Source: Heterotrichella gracilis (taxonomy: Eukaryota > Sar > Xanthophyceae > Tribonematales > Xanthonemataceae). Taken from it: a DNA stretch of 64,000 nt. The stretch lies in the NCBI GenBank assembly GCA_032358255.1, contig JAULBX010010545.1, positions 1,670-65,669 on the forward strand. The letters are read 5' to 3'. Below are positions 19,674 through 31,700 of this stretch, piece by piece. Position 1 is the first letter of the stretch, and every line of letters starts with the position of its first letter. The notes beneath the pieces were generated by a model that was not told the DNA's origin, did not search any database, and saw only the letters and a program-made list of their open reading frames with translations. The position numbers and the translations under genes are program-made.

Positions 19674-22526
19674 ATGGAGGAAGTGGGCAGTGACACGAGG
19701 GAGGGGGACCCCTCAGACCTGTGCCTGCGCTGGTGTGACCCCGCCACAGGGCAGCTTTCCAGCCTGCAGCACACCGCGCTGGCTGCGGCTGACAACTACA
19801 GCTTGGTGCGCCAGCTGGGCGGGGGCTCGTTTGGCACAGTCTACCTGGCCACGTGTCTGAGAACAGGCGCACAGGTAGGCACGCGCCAACCCTAAACCCT
19901 AAACCCTAAACCCTAAACAAGCGCACAGGTAGGCACGCGCCAACCCTAAACCCTAAACCCTAAACAGGCGCACAGGTATCCACCCGGCAACCCTAGACCC
20001 TACTTACTTCCAAGCGTCCCAGGGGTAGGGCCAGACCAGCACCCTAGACCCTAGGCCCCATATGTATGTAATGTGCCATAAACCCACGCAACATGGCTTG
20101 ACCCATAAATCCTAATAGTATGAGGGGTAAACCTAAACCCTATCAGTGTGAGAACAGGCGCACTGCTCCTTGCATGCCAACCCTATACTGGTGTGGCAGT
20201 TGTATCCGTTGGGCAGTAGTTGCAGTACAAATGGCCCACACTGGATATCTGCGGGCAACTGAACATCGCACCTCCTCCATGGAGTTGGCAACCTCCTCCT
20301 CACCCTGTTACTCACACTGTTCAACCCCGCACAGGTGGCCATCAAGCACGTGCAGGTGCACAATGCCTGCCTGCTTAAGAGTGTGGTGCAAGAGGTGCTC
20401 AACCAACGGGTGCTTGCCGGGCACCCCCACGTGGTTGCCTTTCGAGAGCTCATCTTGACCACCGATGGCGTTGGGATAGTGATGGACTACATGAACGGCG
20501 GGTGCATGTCGCAGCAGCTGGGCAAGACGGGTGCCCTCTCGGAGGCCGACGCGCGCATGCTGTTCCAGCAGCTGGTGGCGGCAGTGGACTTCATGAGCCA
20601 GCGGGGCATAGCAAACAGGTAGGCCATCGTGGAGAAAGTCAGTTTGAAAATGCAAAGGTACATTGGCCTGGCAGCACGGATTCTTTATATCATTCATGTC
20701 GTGGTGAAAAAAGGTGGGAATAAAGGTGCCAATTGCAGTACACCATGACAGGGTGCCATTAGACTTCCAAATAACACTTGAGAAGTGCGGTCCCAGGTGT
20801 AATAACAATACAATTTCATCAATTACAAAGGTGATACATGGGCCATGTACCATGCCAGCTTTTGATTGCATGCAAGTGTAGCAGCAAAGAAGCGCAGACA
20901 TGTGGACTGGGATAGCATGCCTTTTTGCAGGATAGGACACGGGTTCTTTTATCAATTCCCTCAGCCATTTACACCTGTGCATTATGCAACCTTTGCACGC
21001 AGGGACATCAAGCTGCAGAACCTGCTCCTGTGCTATCCTGAGAGGGAGGAGGTTGCCGAGCCGCAGCTGAGGGTGTGCGATTTTGGCCTATCCTGGTCAG
21101 ATGGGGGTAGTACTAATTGCAGAGAAGGTTGCGGCACCCCTGGGATTGTGGGTACGCCACTGTACACGGCCCCAGAAGTCCTACTGCAAGATGCCAAGCA
21201 GGGGGGCAAGGGGTATGATGGCCACAAGGCCGACATGTGGGCGTGTGGCGTGGTGCTCTACTACATGCTGCATGCAAGGTGCGGAAACCCTAAGTAGGGT
21301 TTAGTTTGATCCCAGACAAGGCTGATGTGTTGGCATGTCGCGCTGGGGTACTTGACATGCGGCAATGAATTACACAGGGTCAGCATGCATAGCCGATGTC
21401 ATCAGGGTGGTACAAAGCAGGAATTCCAGTGCGCTGTTTCTATTTTGCAGGAGCAGGACTGTGCGTTGATTGTCACACTTCTACAAAAGCCATGCCACAC
21501 CCTGCACACCTGTCCTTCACAAGCCACCACCAGGCGCCATCCCCCTCATACAGCAGCATGGCTGTATGCCGGTCATGCCCACATTCCTGCCTTTTAAAAC
21601 GCTCTACCCCTGAGGACTGAAGTGGCTGTCTGCCTGCAGCCACCCATTCGAAGACAGCCTCAGCAGCATAGCCAGTACGTCGCCCATGGCTGCCGTGCAA
21701 TCTTACTTCCAGGCCCTGGTGAAGTTTGAGTACCCCATCTCGGAGGACCTCAGCCCAGACTGCAGGTAAGAATTGTCATCATCACTCTGCAGGTAATACG
21801 GTAGCAGTGATAATCGTACTGCGCCTGGCATCGCTAGTTGGTTAGAGGCACGCTGGCACAGAGTACCCTGTTTTGGTTGATATCATATCAATCGCAGAAA
21901 GACCCTTGGATGTTGTGCAACTTGAGACAGAGTCTCACAGGTAATTTGCACCACACAGATTGGTGTGCTGGCCTGGCTGGAAAGTGGATGGCCTGCATCT
22001 CCTTGCATTGTGAACACTGGCAAGGATGTGCGTGTGAATACTTGAGCACGCCATGCACTGTTCTGCTCACTACCTTTTTACCTTGACCAACGTTCTCTGC
22101 CAGTCAGCAGTTGGACGTGCACAGGCCAGGCGCGGCATGCGCATGCATCAGCTGCAAAGGATTGCAACCAACCATCATGTCATCTGCCTGTGGGTGCCAT
22201 TTTCAGATTGCAATCCCGAGCTGTTGCTACCAAGCAATTGCAACTCCCTCCAATCACCCCCTCCTCGTTCCCCAGTTGTCCTGAGGCACCTCTGTATTTC
22301 CAGGGCCCTCCTGACGGACATGCTCCAATCCGACCCTCATGATCGCCCCACCATGGCTGCTGTGATGACGCACCCCTGGTACAACGAGGACTCTTCGCCC
22401 GACCTTGGCGACACAATCCACCGAGTCAACACCATGCTGCTGGACATGCGCTTGCCACGCGAGATGCAAAGCGAAGAGGAGATCCGTGCGCTCTGCCAAG
22501 GGGTCTTCGCAGCGCCAGACTTTTAG
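19674..22526 (+). CDS. SnRK-like Ser/Thr protein kinase 2 (tandem copy), NRD catalytic motif
   Basis: Exons 19674-19874, 20335-20618, 21003-21278, 21640-21765 and 22304-22526 give 370 codons including the stop. Exons 2 and 4 match kinase 1 exactly in length (284 and 126). Motifs: [11 protein letters not shown] near the start ([11 protein letters not shown] in kinase 1), LGGGSFGTV, VAIKHV, REL with an E-containing helix (QEVLNQR), [49 protein letters not shown], then MLQSDPHDRPTMAAVM and MQSEEEIRALC. As in kinase 1, Asn replaces the His of HRD. An insertion rich in Gly and Cys follows DFG. The start could lie further upstream, at 19347, in the same frame. It is probably cytosolic or nuclear; the substrate is unknown. 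Confidence 0.85.
19858..20190 (+). repeat. Repeated donor edge of kinase 2 exon 1 with telomere-like arrays
   Basis: The exon end gcgcacag plus donor gtaggcacgcgcc (19867-19887) is repeated at about 19920 and, more loosely, at about 19965. The copies are separated by arrays of three or four CCCTAAA units. A further fragment, gtgagaacaggcgcac, appears near 20147. Each copy carries a potential GT donor. Confidence 0.92.
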
Positions 22527-23997
22527 TGTTGATCAGACCGCTATGCCGCCTTTTGTGAGCACCTCCTTTCGCGTTAACATGTTTGGTTTCTTTCTTTCTT
22601 TTGTCTGCCAGATAGTGTAGGTAGACAAGGTCGAGTAGGCCTAGCAACATCACTCCACCCCTGCCCCGTAATTAACGCTACGCCCAGCAGGTTTCAACGC
22701 TCCTGCACCATTCTTCTGTCCCCTCAGCATCTGCTACGCATTCAGCTACCACAATTTTGTGTCCATGAGACAGATATCCTGAGTGACTTCACAAGGGGGC
22801 TATGCATACTTGCTGTGCAGCCTCATGCACGCCTTTGCCGCTTGTTTTCTTCATATATTGTTTTTTTCTCAAGGGGACTTTTGTTCCTTTCATCAGCTAA
22901 CAGAGGACAGGAAAGCTTAGAGAATGCTAGCAGCTGTTAGAGTGCTATTGGGAGCCGGCAGGTGCTCATCCCAAGTGATCACTCCAGTCTTGTGGGCCCA
23001 TGAGGTGCTAAGAAATTTCAACAGTTGAGGTTAACCAGTTTGATGCCGGGGCGTTCACTGAAAGGCGCTTATTGGCAGCCAGCGAGCCCTGATTTTGAGG
23101 TTGCCAATCACTGCAGTGGCATGTCAGTGTCACAGCCCAACACCAATTTTCCTGCTAAGGTCATTCAGTAAAATTAGGAAATTTTAAACCAATGTCTAGC
23201 TTATTGGCACATTTTCCTAGTACATTGTTTTTGCAGCAATGTCTTGGGCGTCCGTGCGCATACAATTTAATGCATGCATGACCTTCACGCAGTCCAGTCC
23301 ATTCCTCCTCTCAGTTTCCCTTGCCACCACGCTGCCAGGTTAATGTTTTCTATTTACAGCAAATTAAATCTTCACCATTAACTGCCGCAAAATGTCCTCT
23401 AGAAGTACAATGGATACAGTTCAAAGTGATTGCAGGCGTGTCTGAAGAACCCATACCTAGAGAACACGAGAGCCTCAGAAAAAGCTTTACTGTCACCCAA
23501 TGCATCACCACTTAGTGATAACCATTATGCCATCATGGTAATGGTGCAGCAAAATGACGACAACATATTGGTGATAGTTTTCCGAATGTGACATGCTTGA
23601 CCCAACGTCCCGCCACATAATGTACAGTTTATTGCTGATCACACGGTCGTATAAAAATGTTAAACATCTGCCAGAGTATCCAAGCATGTCGTGACCGTAG
23701 ACCAGCAAAGGAAATACAGACCTGATCGGAAAAATCCGGTTGAAAATGTGCCGCATACACTCATGGAGGCACCACAGCACCACGTGGTGTATTATCTGGG
23801 TATTCACCTAAAATATATCATTTACTCCACGCGTTCCACAACCACAACCATCTCCTTCGATGCAAGAAGACCCCTTCACCCGCCTTGCAAACCCACCTCA
23901 TGCGGCATGCGCATGGCATCTTTAACGGCAGAACCTTGTCCCATCTAGAGAAAACCTGACACTGGCTGTTCACCACATTGCTGTTGGCCTGGCCACT
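22527..23997. other. Convergent intergenic region
   Basis: Between kinase 2 (+) and the VASt gene (-). I find no gene, RNA gene or repeat that I can support. The longest frame, 23505-23807 (-), lacks motifs and GC-rich third positions. Confidence 0.4.
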
Positions 23998-25998
23998 TTA
24001 CCCCGCGGCAGGCACCACACCCAATGCTCGCTGGCCAGGCCCCAACCCCCTCACCAAGGCGTGCTGAATGAGGGTGACATGCATCACTAAGTAGCACACC
24101 AGCAGGAGGGTGAGCAGCTGAATGGCGCTGTCATAGGTGGTACGCTGTGCGCCCCGGGCCAGTGGCGGCTTGCCCCCTGGCCGTGCCTTGGGGCGCAGGG
24201 GCCTGCCGGTGCGGGGCGGGGCAGCAGCTGCACCCATGAAAGATATACAGAGGTGAAGGAAGGGGGTCGACTCACGCCAACTTCGGGAGGGAAGAACCGA
24301 CAAGAAATTAGGAGGAATGCACGTTGGCATCACAAATAGAATAAGGGCAATGGAAGGGAAGAAATACAATACAATGGCACCGAGCGCACCTGGTGAGCCG
24401 GTGTGTTGGTTGAGTAGCTGCTCAAGGAGGCTGTATGTCTCTTTCATGCCCTGCACCAAAATGTGTTTAGGGTTTAGGGTTTTAGGGTCTAGGATTTTTG
24501 CAAGCCCTGCAGCGCACACCAAAACATCAATCCCTTCCATGTTGTGACATTCTGCAAAAATAACATTTGCATAACACATACCCTGCAACATCCCTTCGGC
24601 ACTTCCACAGAATTGTGTGCAGGGTACAAAGCAAGGCATGGTCCATCCGCTAAAACATTCATCCACCCCCCCCGGGAACGTCGACACAGATGGCACTCAA
24701 ACCACGTGCACACGCCCTGCATAGTTATGGGTTTGGGGCAACGCACGTCAATCGCTGAGCCCTTTATTACGCCGCCCAGCCCAAACACAGCTTTGGTGAA
24801 CACCACCTGTCCGCTGATCTGCAGCCTCGAGGAGGTGGGTCCACTGCTTGTCACCACCCACTGCACGCTGTTGTGGAAGCTCTCCCCAAACGGCACCTGT
24901 TCAAAGGATGGTGCACTTGTGTCACCAGAAGTGACTGAAACTCACTTCAAGGCTGTGGTGATCTGCAGACAGTACTGGAGGCTGAAGGTGCCGCGCATAC
25001 AAAGAAAATGGCCCTGCACAATTGATATAGATAGACAGTATGCCTAGGCAAACATCCACCGCCATGCAAACCCAGAAGTGTGTTTTTGGATACACTGTGC
25101 AATATGACGTGTGCGAGCAGGCAGTGGGAGCGTACGTGTGGTGTAACGACTTTCTTCACAACCACCCAGCCCCCAGACGTCCGCTGCAGGCACTTGAAGT
25201 CCTCGATGCAAAAGGCCTCTTTGGGTCCCACCCTGTTTGGCTTGAGTGTCTTTGTGTACGTGACCCGCCTCATCAGGGTTTCACCTGCCAGCACCAAGCT
25301 CATGGTTGGGCAAAGGGGCAGAGTCGAGCACGGAAGCATGGTTTTGAAGACAACCCACGTTCTCTCATGCAACAAAAGTTGGTTTTCTAGCAACGAACGC
25401 ATACTGTGTAAACCAGAAGAGTACCGTTTCTCCTCCAGCCACTGTCTGTGATATCCTTGAGGGCTGTCTGCTCGTCCAGCTTGGCCATCACTGGCGCAGG
25501 CTTTTCTTGAAGCAGGGACCACATGTCCTTGGGCGAGACGGCCACTTGCATGTCCAGGAGCTGTACTGAAAGGGGCTCTGGTGCAACAACTGCGCCTGAG
25601 GCCTGGAAGTCTGCGTCGGAGCTGTCCACCTGCATGGCGTCACAACTGGGGTTTGAAGCAGATCTGTACTGCCCTTAAACTTCGAAGTGTAGGAGTGACT
25701 TCAGTTTTGTTTGCACGGTTGCCAAACGCACTCACGGGACGGTCACAGATAGCTAAATGCCGCATGCGTCTTGCATGCATGCATGACATGCATGCGTTAC
25801 CTGTCCCGTAGCGGGTGCCCCGTCCAAGTCTGAGTCCAAAACTTGTCTTTTCTTGCCACCCTTTTTAAAAAGCTTGAATGCTCCCAACGCCACTGCAGCT
25901 GCAGCGACAGCAGCAACCGGTACGCCTAGACCTGAAAGCCTGAACCTTTTCTGCTCTTTGGTGGTGTGGTCTCGAAGTTTGTAGTTCGCGTACGCCAT
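23998..25998 (-). CDS. VASt-domain protein with membrane anchors
   Basis: Six exons: 25801-25998, 25425-25629, 25136-25284, 24747-24896, 24390-24450 and 23998-24227, giving 331 codons including the stop. The N-terminus (MAYANYKLRDHTTKEQ) is followed by a hydrophobic Ala/Val stretch (about residues 24-42). The central ~150 residues show the VASt pattern: SPKDMWSLL, SGWRRNG..MRRVTYTK, a VVVKKVVTPHVPFGESF turn, VQWVV and SGQVVFTKAVFG. A basic, Pro-rich linker leads to a C-terminal transmembrane helix (AIQLLTLLLVCYLVMHV). VASt/ASTER-like domains bind sterols or other lipids at membrane contacts. No GRAM domain is visible, so this is shorter than classic GRAM-VASt proteins. It lies head to head with the VOC gene. 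The lipid ligand is unknown. Confidence 0.72.
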
Positions 25999-26470
25999 TG
26001 CAGTAAAAGGTTAGCGGAGGTTTAAAGGGAGGAAAGGTGAAAGTAATCAAAACGTGGGGTGCAGAGTGTTGCTCTACGCATCGCCCACAAGATGCTGGCA
26101 CCTTAATTTGATGTCACGGCTTTTGGGCGAAAAAGAAAAAAAGTGTCACTGGTGTGACGCAGAATACGAGCTATATACGTCCTGAAAAGGTTTCAACACA
26201 GCTCGCAAGCGAAGCAAACGCACACCGTTTCAGTGGGCTACGACGTTTCAGTGGGCTACGATGGAGCAGTGTTTGGTCACTAGGTGAAATAGACAAGTTT
26301 TTGTTGAATAGACAAGTTGCTTCAAAGTTAGCAGGGTGCAAGGCGCAGCCTGTCAGGTCTAAGTGCACCCGCACTGCGCGCTTTTGGAGACCAACTAGTC
26401 TGAGAGCACACACTGCCCCGAGCTCAGGCCAATGTGGGCACTGTAGGTAGCCACTGTCCCCACTTGCAAC
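25999..26470. promoter_or_regulatory. Probable bidirectional promoter (VASt gene / VOC gene)
   Basis: Only 472 bases separate the two divergent start codons. The interval contains a perfect tandem duplication of an 18-mer (CGTTTCAGTGGGCTACGA at 26226-26243 and 26244-26261). I assign no known factor to it. Confidence 0.5.
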
Positions 26471-27377
26471 ATGTCTGGTGAGCAGATCGACACACCAACA
26501 GCAGTCAGCCAACTGCCACCTTTCCACCTCGCGTTTCCTGTGCGGAACATTGAAGAGGCGAGGAGTTTCTATGGCGGGTGGGTGTGCATGCTGGTTGCTG
26601 TACCTCCCTGCGCCAGCCACCTGCCACCTCCCTACCATATGCATGCATTAAGCAAATTGTGCAACTTTCCCACCCCGCACCTGCAGAGGCTGACACAGGC
26701 ATTGCCCGCAGGGTGCTAGGCTGTCCTGAAGGAAGATCAGCAAGCGCATGGGTGGACTTTAACCTCTATGGTCACCAGGTGTGTGCCTTAGGCCAGGGAG
26801 TCTGTCGTGACCAGACATTACCTGCGAGTGAGAGCTTTTCAGAGTTCTTACAAATAGCAGCTGCAGCGTCGCGCCTGGAAGTATGTCATGACCAGACAGT
26901 GCAATTCAAACCTCAAGAACCCAACAACCAAGGTTCCCTGCTACAGATAGTGTCGAGGGATACAACGCCAGCTCAGCTGCCAACAGTGTTGACGGCGACC
27001 CAGTGCCCGTCCCACATTTTGGCCTGGCCTTGTCCCTGCACCAATTTCACGGCCTGGCGCAGCGGGTGAAGGACCATGGGGTCAAGTTCATCATAGAGCC
27101 ACACCTCCGCTTTGAAGGTGAGGAATGCTACAGTGACCATATTTCCCATATTTTCATAATAACCACATGCGCTCCAGGAGTGCAGCCAGATTTGCAGTCA
27201 GCTGGCACCACACAATCTTTTCTGCTGCTGAATACTTGTCAACCATACATGGGTCAACCTGCAGGGGCGCCCGGGGAGCAGTGGACCATGTTTTTCAAGG
27301 ATCCCAGCGGCAATTCTCTGGAGTTCAAAGCCATGACAACACCGAAAAATCTGTTTGCAAAATACGCTGTGAGTTAA
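26471..27377 (+). CDS. Glyoxalase / VOC-superfamily protein
   Basis: Clear exons: 26471-26577, 26712-26778, one ending at 27117, and 27265-27377. The protein starts MSGEQIDTPT and continues FHLAFPVRNIEEARSFYGG, then VLGCPEGRSASAWVDFNLYG, HFGLALSLHQFHGLAQRVK, FIIEPHLRFEG and MFFKDPSGNSLEFKA. This is the beta-alpha-beta-beta-beta arrangement of the vicinal oxygen chelate fold, with candidate metal ligands H (FHL), H (HFGLAL) and E (LEFK). It most resembles the compact bacterial-type group with GHQ, VPHFG and DPSGN blocks. The link between GHQ (26778) and VEGYNASS (about 26952) is unresolved: no AG gives the right phase, so a small exon may be missing. Specific substrate unknown. Candidate TGTAA at about 27677. 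Confidence 0.8.
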
Positions 27378-28702
27378 CCTGTGACCAGCAGCAAGAAGAA
27401 AGAAATAGAGTGAGAAGGGCAATTGTTTGATGCCTGTCCGCACTTGTGTGTGCAAGTATCGTACCATAATGGCGATCCCTGGCGGTGCAGCGGCTACTCA
27501 GTTGCCTGTGGCTCACTGAGTGCATGCTGACAGTGGTTGAGAAACAGTACTAACGTGAGTTCTCTAACCAGGCCTGTGTCCCTGTCCATCACCATTATTC
27601 TCATTATGTTATCAAATGCATGCAGCTTCTGATTCAGATATCATCATCACGGGATTGTTTTTATATTTTACAAGCCTCCTGTAAGAGTTGACTATGCGCC
27701 CTTGCGCCTTGAACCCAAACCTGCTCCAGCGCTGATGATCAATACATTATTACCTGCTGCTGCATACACTGTCAAAAAACTGTAACTTATGCATGCCTAA
27801 ATGCACGTGGCGATCATTGTGGCACTTTATTCCTAGCCTCAGGTTGACTTTGCAAAAGCACGGAAAACTTGAAAAGTGATCATGCATCTTGGCAAGTCTT
27901 GGAGTTACTAACCTAGCCCAGTAGTAGTGTGACCCTAGCGCTGAAACCACATGCATTAAATAGTCTTCAAAGATGTATAGTAACATATATAGTAATTTCT
28001 GTTGATGGCAAATTTTATTTGAAAAAATAAAAGCAGAACCAGGTTTGCTAATACACTGATCGGATACTATAACGACGAATAACCTGTTGGGCATGTTTAT
28101 TGTTGGTTGAACCAATGGAGGAGACGTACTGAAATAGAGACCTAAAACCACACCCTCACCTAGGATCCCGAGGCTGCCAATCCCCTATAACTGAGATCGC
28201 AAGCAACTAGACCATATGTACCTCTCACTCTCTCGATGCGGCCCGACTGCGCTTGCTGGGCCGGAAAAAAAATTTGGTGCCATATTATGCACAACAATAC
28301 AAAACATAAACAGTCTTTATTGCTGCAAAACACGGCGGTGCCATACAGTGAGAAAAAATGGTTCCGAAGTACGAATGAAAGTGCCTTGTCGAAGTCTTAT
28401 AAACTTAGCCAAGCCGGTTTTGTGGCCCGGCGGGATTGTTCTATCTGCTAGTTAGATAAGTGCACTGTGACAATGCGTCCCGCGCATCCACGCCACACAC
28501 CTACACGCCACACTGCCGCCAAAAGCTGCATATTACACAGCGCGCATCCAACCCACAACACACCTGTCGATGTCGGCATTGTACCTACACTAATGAACAT
28601 AGTGGCAGCCCGCATGCATTGATGGCTGTAGCTGTGGCTGTGGCTGTTGGACGGGGGTGCCCCACTGTGACACCCCACCACCAATAAGCTGCGGGTGAAC
28701 CT
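27378..28702. other. Convergent intergenic region; left edge of the RLK duplication
   Basis: No gene supported. From about 28140 onwards (ccacaccctcacc, ctctctcgatgcggccc) the sequence matches the region downstream of RLK-B at about 40547-40690, marking the 3' side of the segmental duplication. TTACA near 28534 could be the RLK-A poly(A) signal on the minus strand. Confidence 0.5.
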
Positions 28703-31700
28703 TTAAGAGGGCTTGGTGGGCTTGGGTTCAAGGAACCCACCCGAATCAACCTGCCACATGGGTGCCGCTGGCTCGCCTAGCCGCGGAGTGCCTGCCCCAT
28801 CTACCGAGGATTGCGCTGAAACCACCTTGCCACACGCACCACCAGATGCAGGGACAACGTCCAAGTAGTCTCCATGCTCGAATTCCAAGGAATTGACCTC
28901 CTTCACGGTGCCCAGCGGCTCAGCTCCCACTGATTGCAGCGTTTTGCCCCGCTTCCTGATATTGTGCAGGTGGGCAGCGTAGTACATCCGCATGGTCGCA
29001 TCCGCAACCCGGTCCGCCTGAGGCCTGGGCGCAAGCTCACTGAAAGGGCTGGGCCAACGCGATGGTCCAGTGGAAGTGCTGGATTCAAAAAACCCACCCG
29101 ACCCGGCTCGACGATCACCCTGCCATATGGGTGCTGCTGGCTCGCTTAGCCGCAAAGTGCCTGCCCCATCTGCCGAGGACCGCGTCGCAACCACCTTGCC
29201 GCACGCACCGACAGCTGCGGGGACTGCATCCAAGTAGTCTCCCTGCTCAAATTCCAAGGAGTTTACATCCTTCACAGTGCCCAGCGGCTCGCTTCCCACT
29301 GTCTGCAACCCGTCGCCCCGCTTCCTGATGTTGTGCAGGTGGGAGGTGTGGTAGATGCGCATGGAGGCATCCGCAACCTGCTCCGCTTGTGGCTTGGGCG
29401 CATGCCCACTGAAAGGGCTGGGCCGACGCGCTGGCGCACTGGAAGCGCTTTCCATAGTAGCGCTGCCTAAAGAGGATAGAAGCCGGTGGGGCTGGGGCCT
29501 GGGCGCAAGCCCACCGAAAGGGCTGGGCCGATGCGGTGCCGCAGTTAAGGTGCTTTCCATAGTAGCGCTGCCTAAACTGGATAGAGGCTCGTTGTCCAAA
29601 GGGCTGATGGGCCGCAATGAGGGCCCGGTGGAACTTGACTGCCTCACCGAATCCAGGGACACGCGCCTGGGATCCTTGCTCACCATCCTCGGGGCATCCT
29701 GGGCGGGGCTAGCACATTTCGGCGGAAGGCTCTTGTTGGTAACCTCGCCCAGCCCTTGATCTGCAGCCACCCGCTCACCCCTTGCTTGCTCCATATCCCG
29801 ATCAATCCTGGCCAGCGGATGGATTGAACCCTCATCTGGCCCACGGCGCTCGCGGGCGCCCTTCTCCGGATTGGCGTGTATCTGTGATACCCTCGCCATT
29901 GGGTTGGGAGACTTGAGGGCGCCCGCGGGCAGCGGCGCTTGGCCCAGTGGGATGGAGGTGCTGCGCATGTCGCGGGGGCGGGGTGAGGCGCTGGGCTCCA
30001 TGCGGCGGATGACTGCAATGACCGCTGCCATGCTGGGCCGCTCGTGGGGGTTGGTGGCGCAGCAGGCCTTGATGAGGTGGACAAGGCCTTGGGGGCATTC
30101 CTCGGGCACCCTGCACACAAAACACAATTTGGTTAATGCTGTCATTGATATTAAATTTCCTCGTACATGAAAATCATTTTGCCATGCCTCATTCCAATAC
30201 CAGTTGCCACCCCACCTTCACCCCGCCTCTGACCTTACTTACCTCTCCCCTCCCAATTGCCCCTCCAACACCACCTCCCCTCCCCCCCGCCCCCTTCGTG
30301 ATTATAAAAACCCAAGTTTACAAGCAGTTTCCATTGTGATTGATTTTCACTAGGTTTAATTAAAAAATGGTTTGATCATAAGCCTGCACATTCACTCATT
30401 GTGGGATGCTGCCCACAGTCTGGGCATGGGCAGCCTAGGGTATGAGCTCAGCAATAGGGTTCAAAATGAACCCTGGAAACAGTTCAGCAGGCATGGCCGG
30501 CCACATATACAAGGTTCTGTGCAGGGTTTAGGATTTTGGGTAAACCACGCACATGAGCTCCCGCAGGTTCCTCTCCCTGGGCGCCTCCCCCGTGCAGAGC
30601 TCCCACAGCACCACGCCAAAGCTGTACACGTCAGCGGCTGCGGTGGCAGAGTTGCCCTGCAGCAGCTCAGGCGCCATCCAGGCCCAGGTACCCGCCAGGG
30701 GGGTCTGCTCCAACCCGCTGTGCTGTGCAAAGTGCGCCATGCCAAGGTCACTAATCTGCAAGCAGGTTACCACACGCTACTCAGAATCGGTGTTACAGAG
30801 GACGAGTTTAGGGTTCAAGTTACCAATTTGCAACTAGGTTACCACACGTCACGCACACTGCTCAGAATTGGGGTTACAAAGGACAGCCTCCTCCTCCTCC
30901 TCCTTCCCGGTCACGCATTGAATGGACTGCATGGCTGCTACCCCAACTGACCCTTTCCACATGCAGGTGCAAGGCGCAGGGAAGCAGCACAGCCCAGGCC
31001 AACAATCAGATTAGGGTCTAGGGTNNNNNNNNNNNNNNNNNNNNNNNNNNNNNNNNNNNNNNNNNNNNNNNNNNNNNNNNNNNNNNNNNNNNNNNNNNNN
31101 NNNNNNNNNNNNNNNNNNNNNNNNTTATGCTGCAGGGTGCAGGTGCAAGGCGCAGGGAAGCAGCACACCAGGCCAACAATCAGATTAGGGTCTAGGGTTT
31201 ATGCTGCAGGGTGCAGGTGCAAGGCGCAGGGAAGCAGCACACCAGGCCAACAATCAGATTAGGGTCTAGGGTTTACGCCGCAGGATGCAGGCGCATGGCG
31301 CAGGCGAGGACAACACCAGATCAACAACTGCAGTGCCCCCACCAAGCATTCAAATAATGCTTTAATCACACATTTCATTCGTTCATTCACTTTTTTTGCT
31401 GTCCCTGTTGACCAGTAGGTTCTGGGTCAGGGTTTGAGTTAGGGTTTTGAGTCCACACCTTTGCCGTGCCATCCCTGCTGAGCAGTATGTTTGCGCTCTT
31501 GATGTCCAAGTGCAACACGCCCTGCTGGTGCAGGTAGTGCAGGCCCTGGGCGGCGTCCATTGCGATGCGACGGCCCCTGCAGCAGTGGGACGGTACATTG
31601 GTCAGGCTGTGGGCGATTACAATTACGATTGCGATTGCGATTGCTTTTTATGTTACAATCAAGATTGTGACCATGATCATGAGCAGGCAAGCCCTGGAAT

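Noticed and set aside
19887-19964. Possible chromosome end because of CCCTAAA arrays
   Set aside because: The arrays have only three to four units, are bounded by coding exons of one gene, and similar motifs occur in many introns.
23505-23807. 100-residue minus-strand ORF
   Set aside because: AT-rich, His/Tyr-rich with no domain, unlike the GC-rich coding exons of the neighbours.
26779-26951. Coding exon for the VOC protein linking GHQ to VEGYNASS
   Set aside because: I tested each AG in this stretch and none gives the required phase with the donor at 26778, so I left the link unresolved.
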